The notes under the pieces were generated by a model that was not told where the DNA came from, made no database searches, and saw only the letters and a list, made by a program, of their open reading frames with translations. Positions 48,180 through 58,496 of a stretch of DNA of 64,000 nt are shown in pieces. The DNA is from Augochlora pura (taxonomy: Eukaryota > Arthropoda > Insecta > Hymenoptera > Halictidae), in contig NC_135778.1 in the NCBI RefSeq assembly GCF_028453695.1, positions 3,606,166-3,670,165 on the forward strand, in the 5' to 3' direction. A program made the translations under genes and the position numbers. Position 1 is the stretch's first letter, and each line of letters begins with the position of its first letter.

Positions 48180-49370
48180 TATAAATAATCTATCGTATAG
48201 TTACGTAAAATTATCGTAGTCAATATTTCACGACTTAAAAAAGAAAAGAGTAACATAGTTTTACAAGTAAAAAGAAAGAAGGTACCAGAATTAAAGTTCT
48301 CGATCGAGTTCCGAGTTCCGAGGAAGCTCGCACGCAGAATCACGAGAAAAATTGACGAACCGTAGCAGCGAAACGTGACCATCGAGCCCGTCGGTGTTTT
48401 ATAAAAAATAATGCAACAGTTCTCGAACGAGGAAGAAACGCGAGACTTTCCGCGATCGGTGCCGAGCGTTTCGAAGATAAAGTCGGCCGTTTATATCGTT
48501 GGAAAAGGTGGCGGCGGCCGGGGCAATCTCGGTTTTAAAATCGCGCGGCCCCGACGCGCCGACCGTTTACAGGCGAAACGTTACGGCGTTTAATAGAGCT
48601 CGGTCGGTTATTATTTATTATTTCCGACTTTTCGAGGTAACACGCGCGAAAGGAATCTAATGAACTCGCTGCGCGCGGTACCACGGGCGATCGGCCCGAT
48701 AACGGGTCTCTATCGGTGAAATATCTGCGCGAGCGCGTCCCGTCGACGGTCGGCGCGGCGTGTAAAGCTTTCTAGCCGGCCGTGCGGGATGAAGCAATAC
48801 GTATTTCGACGAAGCGCGATAAGCGGACAGAGCCGCGGCCGTGGACACGCGCGCGGTTTTACAATACACGGTGTGTTACAGTTGGCCGCCGCGCGGTGCC
48901 CGCTGAAGAACCTCCTCCCCCTCCTCTTCCTCCTCCTCGCCGCGCCTCCGTGTAACGGTCTTCGGCGAAAAGAAGCGCGGCCGGAGCCTGGGTCATTAAA
49001 CAAAACCAGTTTGATATTAAAGAGTCCTCCTCTCGCGTCTAAATCCGCCGCGCGAGTGCTGCGAGTGTCCGGGGCGATATCGGGACCGGCCTTTCAGCCG
49101 CGATCACTATAAACAGCTGTGACGAGAGAGAGCTGTCGACTGACCGAGGACCGATGACGGATTCGCGATCGCTGATAGCTCGACGAAACCCGTTCCGAGA
49201 ACAATTCGCTACCCTTCTATCGAGAATTAAATAAATAAAATTTTAAGAACGAATCGAATTATATCAGACCGTTTAGCGTGACGATGTGATTTTAAAAACT
49301 GTACTACAATTATACAAAAATTATTCATATCTTATGCAGAGCCATCGTAGCATCATAGAAATTTTAACAT
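48180..49370. other. non-coding spacer
   Basis: CpG-rich at 48400-49180. A TATAAA string near 49108 has no gene attached. No supported feature. Confidence 0.4.
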
Positions 49371-50004
49371 TTAACCCTTTTAGTGCCGGACGACGATATA
49401 TCGTCGTTTGCTACACTTGCCAAAAGTGCCAACGACGATATATCGTCGTGCGTGTAATAACGTCGTATTCTCCGCATCGCGAGACAACTTTGTCTGTTAA
49501 TAAATTTATAAATGATCTAATTTGATTGTAAATAATCAAATTTCGTTGACAAAGAATAGCAATATTTGTGATAGTAAAATTTTGTTTCACCAATGTTGTA
49601 GTACCTATACCAATTGCTTGTCTCGCAGCAGATAAAATCCGTTTATCGCCCGCACTATGCAATCGATCTCTTCTTTTATTTTTGTTATGTAATATTGTTT
49701 ATCTTGTTACATAATAGCAAAATATATTTAGATTATTTTCCCAAACCCTAGTAAAACTGTGAAATTCGGCCGGTTATNNNNNNNNNNNNNNNNNNNNNNN
49801 NNNNNNNNNNNNNNNNNNNNNNNNNNNNNNNNNNNNNNNNNNNNNNNNNNNNNNNNNNNNNNNNNNNNNNNNNNNNNTTGTTTATCTTGTTACATAATAG
49901 CAAAATATATTTAGATTATTTTCCTAAACCCTAGTAAAACTGTGAAATTCGGCCGGTTATTCTCGCATAGGCACCTCTTTTTCGTCCGGCACTAAAAGGG
50001 TTAA
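49371..50004 (+). mobile_element. TTAA MITE, family H, containing an assembly gap
   Basis: Ends TTAACCCTTTTAGTGCCGGA and the complement CCGGCACTAAAAGGGTTAA, with TTAA on both sides. Two perfect 18-bp palindromes, ACGACGATATATCGTCGT, lie at 49390-49407 and 49432-49449. The element spans a run of 100 N (49778-49877) flanked by an 83-bp duplication, so its true length is probably near 450 bp rather than 634. Confidence 0.8.
49778..49877. other. assembly gap, 100 N
   Basis: Exactly 100 N, a common default for a gap of unknown size. The 83 bases before it (49695-49777) and the 83 bases after it (49878-49960) are identical except for one base. Confidence 0.95.
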
Positions 50005-50558
50005 CCTCTCATTAATTTCTTTATAATTACAATAATTAGAACTTTCTAAATAGCAATTTCTTCGAAGCGAAAGAAACTTGTGCGTTTACGTATCTCTGAC
50101 TGAATTTTTCAAAAAGCTTGTAAAAAAGACCATAACTCTCTTTGCGTGAAAAGGTACGGTTAAAAACATAACCTGCATCGCCGCGAACATTTTTCAGCAT
50201 AATTTTCTTACGCGCGGCGAGCCCATGTCGTTCGACGAGCCGCGCGAGCTTGCACGTTCCGTTAGACACGAATCGCGGAGCGGTTGTTTGCAAGAAAGTT
50301 TGACACAGAAAGAAACGGCGTGCCCGCAAGAAAACGAGTCCCGCGCTAAAAGAACGACGCGGTAATTTTCTCATCCGACGATCTTTCACTTGTCGACGAG
50401 CCGGCGAGGATCCGTGCGAAACGATTCGCGCAGAATTGTCTGCTAACAAACGCGGCGATTCCGGCACATCGCGTCCGTCGATCCTAGAGAGAGAAAATTA
50501 ACGATTGTTCCTCCGGTGTTTTGGTGTACGGTCGGCGTGAAAACGGCAACGCGGCAGG
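50005..50558. other. non-coding spacer
   Basis: No supported gene. The 143-codon minus-strand frame at 50036-50467 has no recognisable domain. Confidence 0.35.
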
Positions 50559-51022
50559 TTAACCCCTTAATGCACAATTTAAAAAAAAAAATCAATTTTT
50601 TGTATCTAAGAAAGTACATATTTGCACCTTAATTTCAATAAATATTAAAAAAAAAAATGCAAAAATTACTAAGAATTCAATAAAAATAGTGGATAAATAA
50701 TTATAGTGAATATTGAATCGCATTGCAGATCGAATTTCGTACCCATCGTACCGTTCTTCAATTACCAGTTACTATTTCGAAGGGGAAGGAGGAGACGAAA
50801 AAAGAAAACTGAAAAACATTTGATGAATATCAATAAATTGAATGTTTTCCTTAGGTTTTTATTAAGTTATTTTTAATGCCCGGATATATTCGAATCTGAA
50901 CATTTTAGCGACATAAGTTGCGACGCCGACCGTATATATACAGACATAACCTGACATAACCTGCACATTTTGGCCGGTTTTGCACGCCCGTGTTAACACG
51001 TTTCTGCGCGTTAAGGGGTTAA
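50559..51022 (-). mobile_element. TTAA MITE, family J
   Basis: A 464-bp element from TTAACCCCTTAATGCACAA to CTGCGCGTTAAGGGGTTAA. The terminal match is short. A perfect 12-bp palindrome, CGTGTTAACACG, lies at 50989-51000, 18 bases inside the right TTAA, and itself contains a TTAA. Confidence 0.6.
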
Positions 51023-51685
51023 CACACATGGGTCACCGTTGATCGCGCATAAGAATTTTTATTACACGTATTAATATTAAATCGTAAAAGTATAACGTTC
51101 GCAGGTTTTTTTTTCTCTCTCGCGGCTTTACCGTTGCGAAAATCAGTGTAGGGGAAAGTGGACCAATTCGGCACGGTTTCTCGATTGAATTCTAATTTAT
51201 GACACACGGTTAACTCTACTCCCAATAACACCGCGAACGTTTCTCGGTTCAGCTATCCTTTCGCTCGCGTCCAGGCTGAGATGGAAGTTCTCGTTGAACA
51301 AAATAGACACATTTACAATCGGTAAATTAGAATCGTGAACGCGAGTTTTTAATTTATGTGTGCAATACTCTACGGACGTTTCGAGCCGGTACAAAATATC
51401 AGTTGCTCCATTTTTATGTAAGCAGAATTTCTAATTCCCCTGTAACACATTACTGAACGGAGCGACTCGCTTGGTTCTGTCTCGAGGGTGGAAATAGACC
51501 ATAATACCGTTCCAAGGTATAGTTTTACATTCGTACCATTTCGGCAACAAACTAACTGTTCTTTAAATTTTTTAAATCGTCAACGTATTGTTAACTTAAT
51601 CAACACCGACAGATATGTGACATTAAAACAGGAAAAGATCATAATTTAGGCATCGCGGTTCTGTCGCTTTCATCCCTAAGCAATA
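51023..51685. other. non-coding spacer
   Basis: No gene or repeat that I can support. Confidence 0.4.
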
Positions 51686-51954
51686 TTAACACATTAACGC
51701 CGGACGATCTCGACGAAAGTATGCTAGGTAGCGTGGCGGTCGCCCCCCCCCCCCTCATTTTTGGGCCTAGAGCGGGCGATATTTTGTGTGATCATAAAAA
51801 AATTTTGACAAGGTACAGTCGAGCTAATATCGTATTGCTACGACTCCCGCCTATAAGCCACAATCGAGCTAATACCGTATCACTACGACTCCCGCCTTTA
51901 AGCCACAGTCGAGCTAATATCGTAGCACTACGACTCCCGCCTTTAATGTGTTAA
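51686..51954 (-). mobile_element. TTAA MITE, family L (copy L2)
   Basis: A 269-bp element from TTAACACATTAACGCCGGA to CCCGCCTTTAATGTGTTAA. The right half is three direct copies of a 45-bp unit (GTCGAGCTAATATCGTA then CTACGACTCCCGCCT). The palindrome TCGTAGCACTACGA (one mismatch) lies at 51920-51933. The repeated peptide RANIVLLRLPP is a by-product. A C-run lies at 51743-51753. Confidence 0.8.
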
Positions 51955-52773
51955 CCTCAAATTTTACTTCAAACTTCAAACGCTCGAGAATATTATTTAC
52001 AAAACGGTCGAACTTTTATCACGGTCGGCGCGATAAAAAAATCACGCCGGTCACGACCTTGGCAGAGACAGAAGCGGCGCGGGAGACTTTTATTACAAAG
52101 TGATCCAGGACCGCGAAAGACGGCGTCTGGCGCGAAGGTCGTTCACGAGAGCTTATCCGGGCGTCGAATCTTCCGGGGGAACGCGCCAGTTTGGGGTTCC
52201 GACGGGACACACGCAAGCCAATTCGTCGAGGAGAGATCGCGCGCGCCCCATTCGCGACCCCCTCCCCTCGCGGAACGACTGTCGATCGGATCTATGGGAA
52301 GGTAGCCCGTTTGCTCGAGTTACGACCGCGCGTTAAACCGTAGGAAGCTTCTCCGTTGCCCACATGCCCGGACTTATGACGGTCAAGGCACGGGGATAAA
52401 AGCTCGCGAAAATAAAGCACGACCCTCGCGGCGTGATCTCTCTCTTCCTCTCTTCCGTTCTCCTTCGTCCCACTCTTTTTCTCTCTCTTTCACTCGACCT
52501 CTCTTTCTCACTCTACCTCTCTTTTTCACTCTACCTGACATAACCTGTACCTTCATCCTCATCTACCTCCCTCTATTTCCGTTTCTATCCTCTCCCTCTA
52601 TCTTCTTACATTTCTATCTCTCCATTTCCGTCCGTTTACGTCTCTATTACTACTTTAATCTTCCTCTATCTCTATCTCAATCAGTCAATCTATATCTTCC
52701 TCTCTTTTCCATTCTTCGTCTCTGTCCACCTCCGATCCCTAGCCGGCTTCCACTTCTATCTCGCTCTGCTCCG

Positions 52774-52813
<40 letters not shown>

Positions 52814-53465
52814 CCGACGCCGACGCCGTTCTCCCTAAAACGATTCGCGTGTCTTTTAACGGCGCAAAAGGTCGCCCGTGGCCCCCGCCGTTAATACGAA
52901 TTTTAATCGCTCGTCGTAAAGGGAGATCGAGCGGGCACGGTTGCACGCGCGCGCAGGGGACCATCGACCGATTCGCATGGTTCGGCAATAAAGATGCTTT
53001 TATTAAATCTCTCGGCGCGGGGCCGGGGCGATACGTCACCCGGGCCGGTGGCGTCTTATCGCGGGATCATCCACCCTCTCCCGTTTTCTTCCCTCCGCGT
53101 CCGTCCCCCCTCCCTCTCTTTCCGCGTCCGTCTCCCCTCCCTCCCTCGCCTGCCCCCCTCCATCGTCTTTGTTCCAGAGCGCCCCGCGCGCGCACTAAAA
53201 AAACCAACCGCGATGGTTTACGATACGCGTCGTTCCTACTCGGCTCCTTTATGGTGATCGTGACGATCTCAAAGGACCGGCCCCGATATATCCATCCGGC
53301 CTGATAGCACGGCGGATTTGGACGCGCGAGAGCATTGCGATAGGCCATCGACTGCGAGGAAGCGTCTCGATGTCGAACGTCGGGGGTCGTAAGTTGCCCC
53401 CTCCCCTCCTCTGCAATTTTCGTGAAACAAGCGTGATACGACGTATTCCGGAGCTGAGGGAGGTA
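51955..53465. other. CpG-rich non-coding block
   Basis: Contains CT-rich sequence (52435-52740), the 39-base poly-C run and CpG-rich DNA. Long frames come from these biased tracts. No supported gene. Confidence 0.4.
52774..52812. repeat. poly-C run, 39 bases
   Basis: An uninterrupted run of C, longer than the one at 19189. It gives glycine or proline runs in every frame and cannot be trusted for exact length. Confidence 0.85.
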
Positions 53466-53697
53466 AAGGGTGTCCCAAAAATCACGCAAGAAGTAATTTT
53501 GATAGAAAACACAGATTTATAATTACAAATTGTAAATTTTTGATTGATTTATATATTATACGGTATAGGGTTATGTATGGAATAGCATATCGGGTAAATG
53601 GCCTCCAAGACTTTGCCGGCACATACGCACTATTTTGTTGAACTTTTCCATGATTGTTTCGAAAATTCAAATCTTGCGTGAATTTTGGGACACCCTT
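53466..53697 (-). pseudogene. mariner/IS630-class transposon, deleted, transposase C-terminus
   Basis: A 232-bp element between TA dinucleotides (53464-53465 and 53698-53699). The ends are AAGGGTGTCCCAAAAATCAC and the complement of AAGGGTGTCCCAAAATTCAC, both continuing GCAAGA. On the minus strand 53660-53571 reads ETIMEKFNKIVRMCRQSLGG then HLPDMLFHT and a stop. This looks like the last 29 residues of a mariner/IS630-type transposase (the NGGHxxDxxFHT-like tail). The rest of the gene is gone. The terminal repeat is the one seen at 11327, which keeps an N-terminus, so both may derive from one autonomous family. Confidence 0.78.
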
Positions 53698-53801
53698 TAG
53701 TAACCGTGCCGCCGAGATTACTTTGTCTCGAAGATGGGATAAATATGTTACAGTTTAAGGTTAGGTTGATCTGTTCAGCGAGTGTACACTCAAGCTGTAT
53801 G

Positions 53802-54048
53802 TTAACCCTTTGCACTCGAATGGTGACTTTAAGGCACCACTGAGATTGTTCTATTACGTTTCAATATGATTTTTATAACGATAAGGTTTAGATTTAAAAA
53901 ATTGTTGAGCAGTAGCACTGTTGCTACGAGTTACAAGAAACAATTTCATGCGTGTAAAATACATTTTGTTACGCAAAATGGAAATACTGTGATCCAGGAA
54001 AATTATTTCACATTTACAGTCGAAATGGCTTCGAGTGCAAAGGGTTAA
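53802..54048 (+). mobile_element. TTAA MITE, family A (copy A11)
   Basis: A 247-bp element from TTAACCCTTTGCACTCGAAT to TGGCTTCGAGTGCAAAGGG plus TTAA. The palindrome arms TGGTG/CACCA are present. It is the best preserved A copy by its ends. Confidence 0.88.
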
Positions 54049-54099
54049 TTATAGTGGAAATATTTTTAAATTAGCCAAATCTTTAGAACAGAAATGCGT

Positions 54100-54315
54100 T
54101 TAACACAATTAGACACTAAAATCCCCACATAATTAAAGCAATTTAGTTTATTAATATAAAACTAAAAAGTTCAAATTTATCATAGGGGATGACATTAGAA
54201 CTCTTTCTCGATGACATTGGAAAATCTCGAATATATTGCAATAAAAATAAATTTCCAAAATTAGTCAGAAATTAGTGTCACCCAGATATGGGTGACGCGG
54301 CGACGAACGTGTTAA
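54100..54315 (-). mobile_element. TTAA MITE, family N (copy N1)
   Basis: A 216-bp element from TTAACACAATTAGACACTAA to GACGAACGTGTTAA. A palindrome with perfect 7-bp arms, GTCACCC and GGGTGAC, lies at 54277-54296. Most of the interior matches 17220-17423 in reverse. Confidence 0.75.
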
Positions 54316-56231
54316 AATTCTGCGGACATTTTTCAACTCTTCCATAAGAGGCACGATTAGACAAATTCTTATTAATTCGTAGACCGAATTTCTAGGTTAA
54401 CACATGGATGCGTATAATCGAGGTTCTACCGTAAAATTATCAATCCCCTGGAAACCGAGGAATCAATTTTTTCGCCAAAATAAAAGAGGATTGTTTGTGT
54501 TTCATTTCGAGCAGCAATTCGTCGGCAGCGAGTCTCCAGAGATTATTGTTCGCCAACGTGTAACTTTGGTTTTCATTACACCGGCGTCGTTTATTTTGTT
54601 TCCACGGGGTTGCAAACCTCGGCAGAAGCCGCGGAAAACTTGAGTTTGCGCGCGTCTGCGAAACATAACCTCAATAAAAAAAAAAAAAAAAAGCAGAGAG
54701 CGCCGCGGTATATATGAGTTTTCCGACTCGTAAAAATAGAGAGTATCGCCGATAACAGGTTCCCTTGTGCAACGCGCTCCCTGTCCTTGGGCCGAGGGCG
54801 ATCGAGCCTGGAAGTCGCGACGGCCGCCCAAAGGTTATAGCAACTGCGTGTGGCGCGATCTGATAAAATAAAGGACGGAATGTCCTTCTTTTTTTTTCTT
54901 CCTTTTATTAATGCGCCCGTCGAAGGATGAAACTGTTATTGTTCGCTCGGCCGGGGAACCTTCGTTGACCTTGCGAATGTCGCGATCCCTGAAAAATTGA
55001 TTTGTCGCACGGTTGTTCTAAGGCGAACTTCGTTAACGTTAATTGCGATCAAATATCCTGATGAAATATAATAATAATTTTATTATATTTCATTTCTTGC
55101 GAATAAGAGTAAAGAAATTATGTTTATGTTATTTTTAACATTGTCGCCGAGGATAATTTTATTGACTGGAGAAAAATTACCAGATAGGTTAGGAAACGAT
55201 TGAAGAATTTAAAAAGATTTTTAGGTTATTCTTAATTTACACAAATTTCTTCTGCATAAAAATTCACTTTCTATTAGAACATAATATCATTAAATTGTAA
55301 TTTTTATATTATATTACAACTAATGTAGCAAGGAATCCATGATGAAAATTCAAATTCTCATAAAATCATCGTCGGAAATGTATTCATCTCGCGAGCAGCT
55401 GTATTTCACGTTCTAACGTTTCTCGAACGATTTGCCGCGTAATTTGAATATACACTCAATTTTGAAACACCTTCGATCACTAATTGAGACTCAACGGGCG
55501 CTTCGCGGGCCCACTGTATAATTTGAAATTCAAATGTTTATTAACAGAGACCGTCTCTTTGATTTCCAGCATGCCTACCGAATCGTTTCTTGCGTATTTC
55601 CTGGATCGGCCGATAGCTCGTCAGGGTTAATTAGAAGGCCATCTTGATTTACGCACTCGTAATAAAATGGCCGCCCGGTCGGCGATCCGATCGCCGAGCT
55701 CTGCCATATTGGATTACGGTATTTCCGAACGAAATATCCGCTCCGCGAAAACGTATCGAGGCGAGATCGTTTCGCGCGGTGACCGCGCATTGATCACGAG
55801 CGATCTTCTAGTCCGGCCATTAACGCTGAATTTACGAACGTCGATTTCTTATCCGCCAATCGAGACCGGTGCAGAAAGTGCCAGAAACGAGAGTGTCGAT
55901 GGTGAAACGCGCTCGCGTCGTTGCATCGATCAACATCGCCGCGGCCTAGGTGAAAAATGACATTTATGATTTCTTTATTACGTAAATATTACACGTCGAC
56001 TTTTCGTTCTTGTTTCACTCGCTAAACAGATTTTCGGATATCGCCCGGTCTCGTTAATATTTATTATCATTATCGTAAAATACAACTTTACCAGATAAGT
56101 ATAATCTGATTTCAGCAGACCCAATAATTATCCCCGAACATTTCAAACCTGAATGATACGTTATTTGCATTTAGATTGGTAATCGCCTTATTCGTATCAA
56201 TCCCAATTTTCCTATTTTATCGTTCAATCTA
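54316..56231. other. non-coding spacer
   Basis: No supported gene, RNA gene or repeat. Mixed composition. Confidence 0.4.
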
Positions 56232-56239
56232 TTAACACG

Positions 56240-56489
56240 TTAACCCTTTGCACTCCGCGGCATCATAGATGTTACCCACCAACGCTTATGAACCTTTATG
56301 CAGCACTTATAATAATATTCAATTTATATGAATTTTTAGACGTCGAGGAATATATTTGCAAATGAACATTTTGTTCTTCATGCTGCATATTTTACTTATA
56401 TTATTTACTATTATATAAACTTTAATGTTTAGTGATATACTAGAATCGCGATGCCACCTGGGAGGAGACAACAGAGTGCAAAGGGTTAA
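56240..56489 (-). mobile_element. TTAA MITE, family C (copy C2), nested in L3
   Basis: A 250-bp element from TTAACCCTTTGCACTCCGCG to CAACAGAGTGCAAAGGGTTAA. Read on the minus strand, its first 70 bases match C1 at 22734-22810. The C palindrome is decayed here (CCACCTGGGAGG core). Confidence 0.78.
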
Positions 56490-56693
56490 AGGCGGGGGAT
56501 CTTCACTCGTTTTTCGTCCTAGAGCGGGCGCTATTTTGTGTAATCATAAAAAATTTAGTCTTACAAAAGTTTATCTAAACTCTTGAAACTACAAGAAATA
56601 TTAAAAAGGAACTAAAAACTAATAAATCGTATTACTACGACTCCCGCCTTTAAGCTATAGTCGAGATCAATCGTAGTACTACGACTCCCGCCT

Positions 56694-57005
56694 TTAACCC
56701 TTAATTAGACGCATTAAGAAAAATCACCCAATTAGGCGCATGGGGTCTTAAATGACCCCAAAAACACATTGGGAAAGGAGTATCAAAAAGGAATAAAACT
56801 TAATGGATTTCTATAGTAATTAATAAAGTTCTTTAATACACTTAACTTTAAGAAACAAATACTTACTGTGACATTAAAAATATTAAAAAAAAAAAAAACA
56901 GGGAGTGAGGAAGCTAGAAAGAGCGTTAGTACGCTCTGAAGACTGTAAGCCATTATTTTTTGAATTTCAAGTGGCCCTGACCCCATGCGCCTAATTAAGG
57001 GTTAA
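56694..57005 (+). mobile_element. TTAA MITE, family K, nested in L3
   Basis: A 312-bp element from TTAACCCTTAATTAGACGC to GCGCCTAATTAAGGGTTAA. A palindrome, TGGGGTCTTAAATGACCCCA (arms of 7 bp), lies at 56741-56760. The right end also contains GACCCCATGCGCC, the complement of the left sub-terminal part, so the inverted similarity extends beyond the terminus. Confidence 0.8.
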
Positions 57006-57013
57006 TGTGTTAA

Positions 57014-57995
57014 CACGACTCGAGCATCTCTGTACAATAGTATAAGATTGATTTTCAGAATTATATATTATTCTGTTTCGTTCGATCTTCCACGCGTTGC
57101 GCTACGCCCGAGGATAAATTACGGGTCTGAATCAACCGGTAGGAATCGCTCGCGGTTCCCGTAAATCGAGCATTCGCAGGGTATCTCGCGAACGGGATCG
57201 CCGACCGATTTGTTTCAACGACGCCGCTAATTGATACAAACGATTCCGCCGGATCGCTTCGGAACCCGGGACCGACCGATCGCGAAACGAATTCGTTGCG
57301 AAACACGGGGGCCGAATCAATAACCCCCACGGTTTTTCCTCCGCTCGCTCGGTAGAGCCGGTTTCGAAGAAGTCTCATTATCAGCGGGTACGATTTCCCG
57401 GCGGCAAAACAATTTCTTCCCCGAAGAACAGCGGCGAGCGAGGCGAGGCGATACTGCGCTTGCGCGGAGAGGCCGAGTGCCAGCAGGCTCTCGTAGCCGG
57501 CGAAAAACAGCGATAAATCACGGCCTCGTAAATACCGGCGGCCAGCGAACGCATTAACGAAGTCAATTTCCCCCTGCCCCGCTCGCGATCGCGGGATTAG
57601 ATCGCGCCGAGTCGCCGACGAGCTACGGAGAACTCGTAGAAAGCAAACGCGAGCGAGCGCGGGGATATTCGTCGGTGTCGGTCGCGAGCACCTGAAAAAC
57701 CTCTCCTCCTCCGACGCTTTCTCCTCGTGACTGTAACTCGGACGAAACAAAAATTACCGGGGCCCCCCGTTTAAGGCAACGCGTCTCGGGGAAGTAATGT
57801 ACGCGCGACCTGTGACCCTTACCCGGCCCCGACGGACTACGAAATAATGGCAATAATGGTAATATCTTAAGTGCGCGGGAACGTCCGCGCTGCGGTGCCC
57901 CTCTGCCTTTTCCGAGAGTTGCGCTCGGTAACTGTCGCAGCGAACCGAAATAGTGCATCGGATTTGCCAGTGTTCCCTTATCTGTTATTGTTCCT
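57014..57995. other. non-coding spacer
   Basis: GC- and CpG-rich. The 229-codon minus-strand frame at 57061-57750 overlaps other frames and has no domain I recognise. Not supported as a gene. Confidence 0.35.
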
Positions 57996-58496
57996 TTAAC
58001 ACGTTGAATGCCACGGCAATTTTACCGGGATTGTCCGTGGTGCCACGATGAAATTTCCATTTAGCGATACATACAATGTTGAAATATTATATGCAATAGA
58101 TAATTTACAACGTATAAACATGTTTCAAATGTTTTATACTGCATCCATTTCTTTACACCACTACGTCAACGATGATAATAATAAGAAATTATAAGTGTTG
58201 TCCTTTGTCTAACTTTCTTATGTTTTTTTTCAATCCGGGCACGCCGGTCACCGGTGGCCCCCATGGCGTTACAGCCAAGTTCAGTGCCGGTCACCGGTGA
58301 CCCCCGTGGCGTCACAGCCAAGTCCAGTGCCGGTCACCGGTGGCCCCCATGGCGTCACAGCCAAGTTCAGTGCCGGTCACCGGTGGCCCCCATGGCGTCA
58401 CAGCCAAGTTCAGTGCCGGTCACCGATGGCCCCCATGGCGTCACAGCCAAGTTCAGTGCCGGTCACCGGTGACCCCCGCGGCAGTCAACGTGTTAA
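57996..58496 (+). mobile_element. TTAA MITE, family M, carrying a minisatellite
   Basis: A 501-bp element from TTAACACGTTGAATGCCACGG to the complement end CCGCGGCAGTCAACGTGTTAA. A sub-terminal stem, CCACGG/CCGTGG, lies at 58011-58040. The right half is the 43-bp minisatellite described separately. Confidence 0.78.
58244..58483. repeat. 43-bp minisatellite inside MITE M
   Basis: About 5.6 direct copies of a unit opening CCGGTCACCGGTGGCCCCCA and continuing TGGCGTCACAGCCAAGTTCAGTG. Copies differ at only a few positions (for example GTGGCC against GTGACC, GGCGTC against GGCGTT). Three plus-strand frames cross it with repeated peptides. They are by-products. Confidence 0.95.

Larger units (their letters stand above)
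56232..57013 (-). mobile_element. TTAA MITE, family L (copy L3) split by two insertions
   Basis: The outer ends are TTAACACG on the left and TGTGTTAA on the right. The core, 56490-56693, runs AGGCGGGGGATCTTC to CGACTCCCGCCT. The palindrome TCGTAGTACTACGA lies at 56671-56684. Family C (C2) sits at the left sub-terminal TTAA and family K at the right sub-terminal TTAA. These are the positions where L1 reads TTAA uninterrupted (4444-4447 and 4885-4888). Without the guests L3 is about 220 bp. Confidence 0.75.

Noticed and set aside
57061..57750. Minus-strand frame of 229 codons
   Set aside because: GC-biased DNA with overlapping frames in other readings, no recognisable domain, no splice context.
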